A stretch of DNA of 64,000 nt. It comes from DASZHJ01 sp963735465 (GTDB lineage Bacteria > Pseudomonadota > Alphaproteobacteria > ATCC43930 > CGMCC-115725). A program made the translations under genes and the position numbers. The stretch spans positions 2,666,001 through 2,730,000 of the forward strand of contig CAVTLA010000001.1 in NCBI GenBank assembly GCA_963735465.1, given 5' to 3'. Positions 1-7,837 of the stretch are shown one piece after another (within the stretch, counting starts at the first letter, position 1; every line of letters starts with the position of its first letter). The notes below the pieces were generated by a model. The model ran no database searches. It worked only from the letters and a program-made list of their open reading frames with translations, and had not been told where the DNA came from.

Positions 1-1190
1 ATGCTGTTGATCTGATGCCAGGGGCGCGGTACCAGCGGCTCGCCGATCTCGCGGATCTCCACCTGCGGCGCCTGCAGCATGCCGATGCGGCGCATGAAAT
101 CCTGCTGGCGCTCGATGCCGGCATCGATCGCCATCTTCGCCGAGCCGATGTTGGACGAGTACATGAAGATCTCGGGGACGCTGAGCCAGCGCCGCTGCGC
201 GTGATCGTCGTGGATGGTGAAGCGGCCGATATGGATCGGGTTGGTGGCGTCGTAGCCGCCGGCGAGCGTGGTGACGTGGCCGTCGAGCGCCATCGCGGTG
301 TTAAAGATCTTGAACACCGAGCCCATCTCGTAGGTGCCGAGAGTGGCGCGGTTGAAGATGCGATCCGGCGTCGCGCTGCCGGGATCGTTGGGATCGAAAT
401 CCGGCAGCGACACCATGGCGAGGATCTCGCCGGTGTTGACGTCAGTGATCATGCCCATGCCGCCTTCGGCATTGAAGGTCGCGATCTGCCGCGCGATCTC
501 GTCCTTGAGGATGTATTGCAGACGGACGTCAATGGAGAGCTGCACCGGCTCGTCGCTGCTCACGAGCTGGTTGTCGAGGCCGCGCTCGATGCCGGCGAGC
601 CCCTTGTTGTCGATGCCGGCAAAACCCACCACATGGGCGGTAACGCTGCCCTTGGGATAGAGGCGGCGATGCTCGGTCTCGAACTGCAGACCGGGAATGC
701 CGAGCTTGTTGACCTCGAACTGCTGCTCCGGCGTCAGCTGGCGCTTGATCCAGACGAAGCTGCGGTCGGAGCTCAGCTTGGACAGCAGCTCATCGCGATT
801 GAGGTCCGGCAGCACCGCCATCAGCTTGCGCGCGACATCCCTGGCGTCGCCGACCTGCTTCGGGTTGGCGTAGAGCGAGGGCATTTCCAGCGTGGTGGCG
901 AGCAGCACGCCATTGCGGTCGACGATGTCGGCCCGCACCGTCGCGGGATGAGCGCGCTGATGGGCGCGCGCCACGCGCGGCTCGCCGTCCTTCAGCAGCA
1001 TCACCTCGCCGAGACGGAGACCGATGGCAAGGAACGCCAGGCAGAACAGCAAGCCCGTGACAAGGAGCCGGGTGCGGCTCGTCTCCAGTGACTGCTTCTC
1101 CGGCCCTTCCACCGGCAGCGCGCCGCAGGGCGCCGGCTTGAAGTGCTTCGGACGGCAGGGATTGTCGTCGGTCGACATGTCCGGTCTCAT
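1..1190 (-). CDS. ftsI: Peptidoglycan D,D-transpeptidase FtsI (PBP3), 3' end cut by window edge
   Basis: Septal class B penicillin-binding protein that cross-links peptidoglycan at the division site. The reading frame begins at ATG 1190, whose A is the last base of the ftsL stop codon (TGATG). A short cytoplasmic tail precedes one membrane segment at about residues 41-60 (LLVTGLLFCLAFLAIGL). The dimerisation/pedestal region follows, then the transpeptidase domain. The catalytic SxxK motif is S291-V-F-K294 and the SxN motif is S-S-N at 345-347. The KTG motif is not present because only about 396 residues lie inside the window. Position after ftsL in the dcw cluster fixes the identity. Expression is presumably from the mraZ promoter, given the overlapping genes. 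Confidence 0.95.
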   Translation of the reverse strand, partial: MRPDMSTDDNPCRPKHFKPAPCGALPVEGPEKQSLETSRTRLLVTGLLFCLAFLAIGLRLGEVMLLKDGEPRVARAHQRAHPATVRADIVDRNGVLLATTLEMPSLYANPKQVGDARDVARKLMAVLPDLNRDELLSKLSSDRSFVWIKRQLTPEQQFEVNKLGIPGLQFETEHRRLYPKGSVTAHVVGFAGIDNKGLAGIERGLDNQLVSSDEPVQLSIDVRLQYILKDEIARQIATFNAEGGMGMITDVNTGEILAMVSLPDFDPNDPGSATPDRIFNRATLGTYEMGSVFKIFNTAMALDGHVTTLAGGYDATNPIHIGRFTIHDDHAQRRWLSVPEIFMYSSNIGSAKMAIDAGIERQQDFMRRIGMLQAPQVEIREIGEPLVPRPWHQINS

Positions 1191-1603
1191 CAATTGACTC
1201 CCGGCTTTGCGCTGACGAGCTGCGCGCCGTGGGTGGGGGGCGTCGGACGCGGTGCCAGCGCGTTCGGCTGCGCGGCGCCCGCTCCCGGCGTGCCGGGAGC
1301 GGGTGCGTTCGGATCGGTGACGGTGCGGAACGGCACCTGGTCGAGGCTGCCGAGCTCGGTGCGGGTGATCGGCTTCAGCGCGAGAAAGCGCTGACGCAGC
1401 TGATCGAGGCGCGCCGGCTGATTGAGGAAGCTCCATTCCGCGTTGAGGACGCGGAGCTGGTCCCGGTCGGCGTCGATGCCGCGGTTGACGCGGCCGAGCT
1501 CGTCCTCGAGCTGCATCACTTCGTACTTCACCTGGAACATGCCATATCCCACCGCGCCGACGACGGCGAGCCAGAGCCAGGTGGAGAGCCGGAGCATCAT
1601 CAT
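1190..1603 (-). CDS. ftsL: Cell division protein FtsL
   Basis: Small bitopic division protein that with FtsB/FtsQ recruits and activates FtsW-FtsI at the septum. The 137-residue product starts with a hydrophobic segment (about residues 4-22, RLSTWLWLAVVGAVGYGMF). A coiled-coil stretch follows at about 25-65 (VMQLEDELGRVNRGIDADRDQL), ending in the FLNQPARLDQL element typical of alphaproteobacterial FtsL. The C-terminal 50 residues are Pro/Ala-rich and look disordered. The start ATG overlaps the rsmH stop by 4 nt (ATGA), and its stop overlaps the ftsI start by 1 nt, so it is translationally coupled on both sides. Sequence conservation in this family is low; context carries much of the call. Confidence 0.9.
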   Translation of the reverse strand: MMMLRLSTWLWLAVVGAVGYGMFQVKYEVMQLEDELGRVNRGIDADRDQLRVLNAEWSFLNQPARLDQLRQRFLALKPITRTELGSLDQVPFRTVTDPNAPAPGTPGAGAAQPNALAPRPTPPTHGAQLVSAKPGVN

Positions 1604-2571
1604 GCCGCGATCTCCCAGGGCGGCGCCGCGGTGCGCTCGGCGGCGCGCAGCCGCGCCGAGCGGGCGCGCGGATTGCGCTGCACCTCGGCGGCGGAGGGCT
1701 TGGTCGGGCGGCGGGTCAGCAGCGTGAAGCTCGGCGCGTGCTCCACGACGGTCGGCCGGTGGCGCGAGATGCCGGTGCCGCCGCTGCGCTCGCGCAGGAA
1801 CTCCTTCACCGCGCGATCCTCGAGGGAATGGAAGGAGACGATCGCGAGCCGGCCGCCGGTCTCCAGCACTTGCTCCGCCGCCTGGAGCGCGCGCTCGAGC
1901 TCGCCGATCTCGTCGTTCACCTCGATGCGCAGCGCCTGGAATGTGCGCGTCGCCGCGTCGATGCCGCCGCTGGTCGGCACCACCTTGCGCAGGAGCGCTG
2001 CGAGCTCGCCGGTGCGCGTGAGCGGCGCCCGCGCGCGCGCCGCCACGATGGCGCGCGCGACCCGGCGCGCGAAGCGCTCCTCGCCGTAGACGTAGATGAG
2101 ATCGGCGAGCGCCGTCTCCGACAGAGTATTGACGAGCTCGGCGGCGGTGATCCCAGTGCCGGCCATTCTCATATCGAGAGGACCGTCGGCGCGGAACGAG
2201 AAGCCGCGCTCGGCGGTGTCGATCTGGTCCGAGGAGACGCCGAGATCGAGAGCGATCCCCGCCACCGAAGTGATGCCGAGGCCCGCGAGAATGGAGGCGA
2301 GATCGCCGAAGCGGCCCTCGACGACGGTGAGGCGGCCGGGGTAGCGCTGCACCAGCGCATCGCCGCGCTTCACCGCCTGCGGGTCGCGGTCGATCGCCAC
2401 CACGCGGCAGCGCGCGGCCTCAAGGAGAGCTCGCGAATAATTGCCGGCGCCGAATGTGCCATCCACGTAAAGCGCGTCGTCGCGTGGCGCCAGCGCCGCG
2501 ACGGCTTCCTCGAGGAGAACCGGAACATGCACGCCCGCGGACTCCGATGTCGAATTCGAGTGCGGCGTCAC
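1600..2571 (-). CDS. rsmH: 16S rRNA (cytosine1402-N4)-methyltransferase RsmH (MraW)
   Basis: Methylates N4 of C1402 in 16S rRNA using S-adenosylmethionine. The 323-residue protein has the usual N-terminal HVPVLLEEAV, the SAM-binding motif VDGTFGAGNYS, a DLGVSSDQID element, the family signature PLDMRM, and the C-terminal IVSFHSLEDR and KPSAAEVQRNPRARSA blocks. Length matches the family. The start is GTG at 2571, overlapping the mraZ stop by 4 nt (GTGA), and its stop overlaps the ftsL start (ATGA). This is the canonical second gene of the dcw cluster. Confidence 0.97.
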   Translation of the reverse strand: MTPHSNSTSESAGVHVPVLLEEAVAALAPRDDALYVDGTFGAGNYSRALLEAARCRVVAIDRDPQAVKRGDALVQRYPGRLTVVEGRFGDLASILAGLGITSVAGIALDLGVSSDQIDTAERGFSFRADGPLDMRMAGTGITAAELVNTLSETALADLIYVYGEERFARRVARAIVAARARAPLTRTGELAALLRKVVPTSGGIDAATRTFQALRIEVNDEIGELERALQAAEQVLETGGRLAIVSFHSLEDRAVKEFLRERSGGTGISRHRPTVVEHAPSFTLLTRRPTKPSAAEVQRNPRARSARLRAAERTAAPPWEIAA

Positions 2572-3023
2572 CGACCGTCTCCCGGCGGCGGCAGGGCCAC
2601 GCCCTGGCGCCGCGCGCGCTCGCGCAGCTCGGTCTGATGCTGCTTGAAGCGCTCGGGCTCCCAGATCTGGAATGTCGGACCTTGGCCGACGAACGCGGCA
2701 TGGTCAGTGACGCCCGCATACTCCGCGAGCGCGGGCGGCAGCATGACCCGTCCCTCGCCGTCGAAGGAAAGCTGCTGTGACTCCGAGAACGTCACGGCGA
2801 GATTATCGTAGGCCTCGGTGAACTGACCGAGCTGCTCCATGCGCCGGCTCATCTCCGCCATGCGGTCGATGTCGGCACCTTCAAGGCACGGCAACTTGAC
2901 GGAACGATAGACCACGATGCCGAGAAAGCTCTGTCCCGCCAACGCGGCGCGAAAAGTCGCCGGCACGGACACGCGGCCCTTGCGATCGACCTTGTTTGTG
3001 AACGTGGACAGAAACAGCGCCAC
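2568..3023 (-). CDS. mraZ: Transcriptional regulator MraZ
   Basis: First gene of the dcw cluster; a ring-forming, AbrB-fold DNA-binding protein that regulates its own operon. GTG at 3023 is chosen as start because it gives the family N-terminus (ALFLSTFTNKVDRKGRVSVP) and lies behind a GGGGGA ribosome-binding site; a longer ATG-initiated frame to 3074 would add 17 residues unlike the family. The resulting 151 residues match the usual length. Two MraZ repeats are visible, each with a DRKGR or DGEGR core (about residues 11-15 and 90-94). Its 3' end overlaps rsmH by 4 nt. The likely operator array lies about 60-160 bp upstream (3085-3181). Confidence 0.95.
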   Translation of the reverse strand: MALFLSTFTNKVDRKGRVSVPATFRAALAGQSFLGIVVYRSVKLPCLEGADIDRMAEMSRRMEQLGQFTEAYDNLAVTFSESQQLSFDGEGRVMLPPALAEYAGVTDHAAFVGQGPTFQIWEPERFKQHQTELRERARRQGVALPPPGDGR

Positions 3024-3084
3024 CGCCGTCCCCCGACCTGTCCCCCACGGCGTTCCCCGGAACGCCCTGCGCATCTGCCCCCAT

Positions 3085-3181
3085 TGGGATGCAGTGCCTC
3101 TTGCATGGGACTAGATGGGATAACATGGGATAGGCTCGTCGGTCAATGGAATAGCATGGAAAACCATGGGATTGCCTGGGC
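3085..3181 (+). promoter_or_regulatory. Extended MraZ-box array (eight TGG(G/A) boxes) upstream of mraZ
   Basis: Read on the plus strand, TGGGA occurs at 3106, 3116 and 3126 with exact 5-nt spacers. TGGA/TGGG boxes occur at 3147, 3157, 3167 and 3177, again on a 10-nt period. A lone TGGGA lies at 3085. The gaps 3085 to 3106 and 3126 to 3147 are both 21 nt, keeping all boxes on one face of the helix. MraZ of several bacteria is known to bind clusters of TGGGN boxes with 5-nt spacers upstream of its own gene. No feature other than the presumed mraZ promoter was recognised in 3182-3350. Confidence 0.85.
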
Positions 3182-3350
3182 TTGCTCGGTTTGCTCACGC
3201 TGATCCAGCGCTGGTGGCTCGGTCCGCCAACCATACCACCTTTGGTGAGCACCCCTGTGAACACGCCCAACTTGCACACAGCCGCCCCCTGGACGGGTGC
3301 CTCCTCCCCGGCAACGCCGGACATACCGGTTTTGGGACGGCATGGGAAAG

Positions 3351-3751
<401 letters not shown>

Positions 3752-3754
3752 GGC

Positions 3755-3785
3755 TAGAAATGGTCGACGCCGACAATCGTGTCAA
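3755..3785 (-). promoter_or_regulatory. Likely rnpB promoter
   Basis: On the minus strand, a perfect -35 hexamer TTGACA occupies 3785-3780. A weak -10 (ATTTCT or TTTCTA, 3761-3755) follows after 18-19 nt. Transcription would then start at about 3749, the outer base pair of P1. The -10 match is poor, so the exact start is inferred. Confidence 0.5.
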
Positions 3786-3928
3786 TCGTCGGTTGCTCCG
3801 GCAAGTCGAGGAAACTCAGGAGTTTGCGCGAATATCGATGGATATCCGGCGCCGCCGGACCGGAATAGAGCGAGCGCGGCCCTCGTTCTCCTGCAGACGG
3901 CGGTCCCGCCGGCACGAAGGAAGCCAAC

Positions 3929-6013
3929 ATGTCCTCCCGCATTTTCTCCCTGCTTGCCGCAGCGCTCCTGGTCGCCGCCGCTCCCGTCTGGGCCCAGCCC
4001 GCGGATCAGGGCGATCCTGTCGATCCGCCGGATCGCGTGGGACGCCTCAGCGTCGTCGAGGGTGCCGTCCAGCAGCGCACCGCCGACGATCAGCAGTGGA
4101 TGCCGGCGAGCCTCAACTATCCGGTCACCGGCAGCTTCGCGGTGGCGACCCAGGACGGTCGCGCCGAGATCGAGGTCGGCTCCCTGGCGCTCCGCATCGG
4201 CGCCAACAGCGAGCTCGACGTCAACACCCTCACCGACAACACCGCCGTGGTGACGCTGGCGCAAGGCGAGGCGAACCTGCGCCTCGGCCGGCTGAGCGCC
4301 GACGGGCACATCCAGGTGGTGACGCCGCGCGGCATCGTCGACATCGTCGCGCCCGGCCAATACCACTTCGACGCCGGCAGCGCCGACAGCCCGACCGCCG
4401 CCGGCACCTTCGGCGGCAAGGCGCAGCTCGAGCGCGACACCGGCCCGATGGACGTGGTGCCCGGCGAGGTGGTGCTGGTGAGTGGCGACGCCAGCACCGG
4501 ACCGCAGATCTCCACCGCGCAGATCGCGCCGGATGAGCTCGACAAGTGGAGCTTCGCCCGCGACCAGCAGGCGCAGCGTCCGCCCTCCGCCGAGAGCGCG
4601 CCGCCGCCGCAGCTCTCGCCGGGCATGACCGGTGCCGCCGACCTCGGCGCCTACGGCAATTGGAGCAGCGATCCCGACTACGGCACCGTCTGGTACCCCG
4701 GCGCGGTTCCCGCCGGCTGGGCGCCCTATCACTACGGCCATTGGGCCTGGGTGTCGCCGTGGGGCTGGACCTGGATCGACGATCAGCCCTGGGGCTTCGC
4801 GCCCTTCCACTACGGCCGCTGGGTCTATCGCACGCGGGGCTGGGGCTGGGTTCCCGGCGTAGCGGTGGCGCGGCCGGTCTATGCGCCGGCGCTCGTCGTC
4901 TTCGTCGGCTCGCCCGGCGGACACCTCTTCATCGGCAGCGGCATCGAGGGCGTGGCGTGGTTCCCGCTGGGTCCCCGCGAGGTATTCGTGCCGTCCTACC
5001 GCACCAGCGTCGCCTACGTCCGCAACGTGAATGCCACCAGCGTCAACGTCACCAACATCCACATCACCCGGATCAACAACCAGGTGGTGGTGAACAACAA
5101 CAACGGCGGCGTCACCAACGGCTTCGCCAATCGCCGCTTCGTGACGGCGGTGCCGACCAACGCCTTCGCCTCGGCGCGACCGGTGCATCAGGCGGCGGTG
5201 GCGACGCCGGCGGCCCTCACCAGCGGCAGCCTGCCCGTTGCCCACTCGCCCGGAGTGAGCCCGCCGCCCCAGGCCGCGCACGCCGCGACCGGTTCCGCCG
5301 GCGCACCTGCTCACGCGCCGCAGAATCAGAACCAGACATTCTCGCGCGGCTCGAATGCGACGCATCTCTTCCCGACCCTGCCGCCCGGCAGCGGCACCGC
5401 GCCCACCAACGCCGCGGTCACTCCCAATGCAACGACGCCGGGCAACGGGCGGAACACGCACGCGCTGCCGCCGATGCCGCCGAGCCACGGCAACGCCGTT
5501 GTCAACCGGACGCCGGGCAACGCGCCGGTCGCCGCACCGAATCCGGGCCCGGCGCCCAGCAAGAATGCCATCGTGAACCCCACGCCCACACCGCAGAACG
5601 GTGCCGCGCCGGGCGGCAACAATGATCGTTCCCGCGACACGCGCGGCCGCCCGCAACAGCAACAGCAACAGCAGCAACATCAGCAGGGATCGACCCCGGC
5701 CAACCCCGCCTTGGTGACTCCGCGGGCGCCGCCGAAACCCGCGCCGGCCGCCATCGTTACCCCGCCGCCGCCAACCAGGGCCCCGGTCGTCACCCCTCAG
5801 GTCAAAGCTGCACCGGTGCCGCCGAGCCAGCCGCCACGCGGCAATCCTCCCCCGGCCAACGCCGTCCACAACGGCCCGCCCCCGGGCCAGCCGCCAGGCC
5901 AGTCCCGTGACGCCAATCGCGGGCAGCCGCCTCAGCATCAGGAACAGAACAAGGGCGCTCCGCCCCCGAACAAGAACGCCGAGAACCCGAAGAAAGACAA
6001 CAACGGCAATTAG
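3929..6013 (+). CDS. Secreted FecR-domain / DUF6600 family protein with low-complexity tail
   Basis: Function unknown; likely periplasmic or cell-surface. ATG 3929 follows a GAAGGAAG ribosome-binding site. Residues 1-22 form a signal peptide ending AAPVWA. A FecR-like beta domain covers about 36-165 (VGRLSVVEGAVQQR, AEIEVGSLALRIGANSEL, VVTPRGIVDI). Residues about 240-310 hold aromatic repeats of DUF6600 type (WAPYHYGHWAWV, GWTWIDDQPWGFAPFHYGRWVY). From about residue 400 the protein is a Pro/Ala/Asn/Gln-rich, probably unstructured tail with an eight-glutamine run, ending in a Lys/Asn-rich stretch. The protein stands alone, without a FecI sigma factor or TonB receptor, so a role in iron signalling is not supported by context. 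Confidence 0.85.
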   Translation: MSSRIFSLLAAALLVAAAPVWAQPADQGDPVDPPDRVGRLSVVEGAVQQRTADDQQWMPASLNYPVTGSFAVATQDGRAEIEVGSLALRIGANSELDVNTLTDNTAVVTLAQGEANLRLGRLSADGHIQVVTPRGIVDIVAPGQYHFDAGSADSPTAAGTFGGKAQLERDTGPMDVVPGEVVLVSGDASTGPQISTAQIAPDELDKWSFARDQQAQRPPSAESAPPPQLSPGMTGAADLGAYGNWSSDPDYGTVWYPGAVPAGWAPYHYGHWAWVSPWGWTWIDDQPWGFAPFHYGRWVYRTRGWGWVPGVAVARPVYAPALVVFVGSPGGHLFIGSGIEGVAWFPLGPREVFVPSYRTSVAYVRNVNATSVNVTNIHITRINNQVVVNNNNGGVTNGFANRRFVTAVPTNAFASARPVHQAAVATPAALTSGSLPVAHSPGVSPPPQAAHAATGSAGAPAHAPQNQNQTFSRGSNATHLFPTLPPGSGTAPTNAAVTPNATTPGNGRNTHALPPMPPSHGNAVVNRTPGNAPVAAPNPGPAPSKNAIVNPTPTPQNGAAPGGNNDRSRDTRGRPQQQQQQQQHQQGSTPANPALVTPRAPPKPAPAAIVTPPPPTRAPVVTPQVKAAPVPPSQPPRGNPPPANAVHNGPPPGQPPGQSRDANRGQPPQHQEQNKGAPPPNKNAENPKKDNNGN
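5654..5686 (+). repeat. CAACAG/CAG codon microsatellite (polyglutamine)
   Basis: Three perfect CAACAG units (5654-5671) followed by CAG CAA CAT CAG CAG encode a run of eight Gln, then His and two Gln, in the tail of the FecR/DUF6600 protein. All units are multiples of three, so slippage would change tail length without shifting frame. Confidence 0.8.
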
Positions 6014-6031
6014 CGGCGGATCGGGCTCCGC

Positions 6032-6748
6032 TCAGCCGGACGCGCGGAGCGCCGCCACCGCACGGGCCATGGCTGCGATGCGGACCGCCGTCTCCTCGTC
6101 GAGCACGCCATCGCAAAGACTCTGGCGAAAGCGCCGCTGGAACGCCGTCAGCACCGGGCGCATGACCGCGTCGGACGCGTCCGCTTCCGGCATGTCGTAA
6201 CCGATCTCCCGCAGCAGGCGCGGCACCTCGGCCATTGCGACAACCACCACCGATGCCGCTTCGGGCCACAACCCGATGCCCGCTTTCGCCAGCCGCTGCC
6301 AATCGAAGAGTTCGCCCGGATCCTGCTTGCGCCGCGGCGCCACGTCGGAATGTCCGACCACGCGATCCGCCGGGATCGGATGGCGGGCGAGGATGCCGCG
6401 ACTCAATATCTCGACCGCCGCCATCTGCGCCTCGGGAAACGGCCGGTAGCCCCACTCGTGACCGGGGTTGACGATCTCGATGCCAACGGAGGCCCCGTTG
6501 ACGTCCCGGGTTCCCTGCCAGGCGGACTCACCGGCGTGCCAGGCGCGCTCGGTCTCCGCGACCAGCTGCCAGACGGTGCCGTCCTCCTCGACCACGTAGT
6601 GCGAGCTCACCTTGGCGGCGGGATCGCAGAGGCGATCGATCGCCTCCGCCGCGGTCTTCATGCCGGTGTAGTGCAGCACCAGCATGTCGACGCGCCCCGC
6701 CGCCGGCCGCGGATTGTGATTGGGAGAGGGGCGCTGGCGCGGAGTCAT
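6032..6748 (-). CDS. N-acetylmuramoyl-L-alanine amidase (Amidase_2 with peptidoglycan-binding domain)
   Basis: Zinc amidase that cleaves the MurNAc-L-Ala bond of peptidoglycan or muropeptides. Zinc-site histidines lie in LVLHYTG and in GHSDVAPRRKQDPG, with a further conserved RAWHAG; the layout is that of AmpD/AmiD. A C-terminal segment of about 70 residues (VMRPVLTAFQRRFRQ...DGVLDEETAVRI) is a PG_binding_1-like domain, as in AmiD. The start at 6748 (MTPRQRPSPNHNPRP) is chosen over an in-frame codon at 6796 because it has GAGG upstream and lies just after the stop of the EamA gene; the longer form would run into that gene. No signal peptide is visible, so cytoplasmic muropeptide recycling is as likely as an envelope role. 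Confidence 0.9.
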   Translation of the reverse strand: MTPRQRPSPNHNPRPAAGRVDMLVLHYTGMKTAAEAIDRLCDPAAKVSSHYVVEEDGTVWQLVAETERAWHAGESAWQGTRDVNGASVGIEIVNPGHEWGYRPFPEAQMAAVEILSRGILARHPIPADRVVGHSDVAPRRKQDPGELFDWQRLAKAGIGLWPEAASVVVVAMAEVPRLLREIGYDMPEADASDAVMRPVLTAFQRRFRQSLCDGVLDEETAVRIAAMARAVAALRASG

Positions 6749-6755
6749 CGGCGCC

Positions 6756-7610
6756 TCAGGCCCGCCACTGCCGGCGCAGGACGATGATGGCGACACCCAG
6801 CACGGTGGCGACGCCGCCGAGCGCGGTCTGCACCGTCAACTTCTCGCCGAGAATGGCGGCGCTGGAGGCGACGGCGAAGAGCGGGATCAGAAGCGTGAAC
6901 GGCATGGTCTGATTCACGGGATAGCGGCGCACCAAGGGATACCACATCGCGTAGCTCACCACGGTAACCGCGATGCCGCCATAGGCCATGGCGCCCCAAC
7001 CCGCCCAGTCGGCGGCGCGCATCGCCGCCCCCTGCCCGCTCTCGATCAGGAGCGACAGCACCAGCAGCTGCGGCGCTGCGAAGAGGGCGAGCCAGCCGCT
7101 CAGCGCGATGCCGTCGATCGGCCCCAGGCGCTTGATCAGGATGTTGGCAAAAGCCCAGAAGAATGACGCCGCCAGGATCAGGAACGGCGGCAGCGGATCC
7201 CTGCCGAAGCGCGGCTCGCCCACGATGACGACGACGCCGGCGATCGCCACCAGCAGGCCGAGAAACCGCCGCCAGCCGAGCCGGTCGCGGAAGAAGATGG
7301 CGGCCAGCAGCGCCGCGAAAGGCACCTGGGACTGCAGCAGCAGCGAGGCGGTCGACGCGTCGATCAGCGAGAGGCCCGTGAACATGCAGGTGAAGTGCAG
7401 GCTGCCCAGCACGAAGGACAGCAGCAGCACGCCGCGGAGCTTGTCGCGCGGCAGCGGAAGAAATGGGCAGATGAGGGCCGCCACGAAGGTGAACCGGATC
7501 GCCATGAACAGGAGCGGCGGCAGCTCGGTGACGCCGATCTTGCCGACAGGGAGCTGGAGCCCCCAGATGATCATGACGACGAGCGCGATGGCGTAGTCGA
7601 CGAGCCGCAT
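6756..7610 (-). CDS. EamA/DMT superfamily transporter
   Basis: Inner-membrane transporter of the drug/metabolite superfamily, probably exporting amino-acid-like metabolites. The 284-residue protein has about ten hydrophobic segments arranged as two EamA repeats (first from MRLVDYAIALVVMIIWGLQ, second from PPFLILAASFFWAFANILIK). The second repeat ends with the usual LGGVATVLGVAIIVL helix. Pro and Gly positions and length fit the family. It is followed 7 bp downstream by the amidase gene, so the two are probably co-transcribed, although no functional link is evident. Substrate cannot be told from sequence. Confidence 0.9.
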   Translation of the reverse strand: MRLVDYAIALVVMIIWGLQLPVGKIGVTELPPLLFMAIRFTFVAALICPFLPLPRDKLRGVLLLSFVLGSLHFTCMFTGLSLIDASTASLLLQSQVPFAALLAAIFFRDRLGWRRFLGLLVAIAGVVVIVGEPRFGRDPLPPFLILAASFFWAFANILIKRLGPIDGIALSGWLALFAAPQLLVLSLLIESGQGAAMRAADWAGWGAMAYGGIAVTVVSYAMWYPLVRRYPVNQTMPFTLLIPLFAVASSAAILGEKLTVQTALGGVATVLGVAIIVLRRQWRA

Positions 7611-7837
7611 CGATCCCCATTATTGTCCCGGCTCGCGCCCGATCGCCCGAATGCGCGCGCACCCTATCCGATCCGGACCCGCCCTGCCACTTCCCGGGCT
7701 TCGCCCGCGCGCCTCCTTGTGCTAGCGTCCACTGCTGTTGAGCGGGCGTTAAACTGGATTTGTCGGATAGACATGGCATCGCGAACTCAGACATCGACGC
7801 TCCGCGGCCGCGCCCGGCAACGAAATCTTTACTACTG

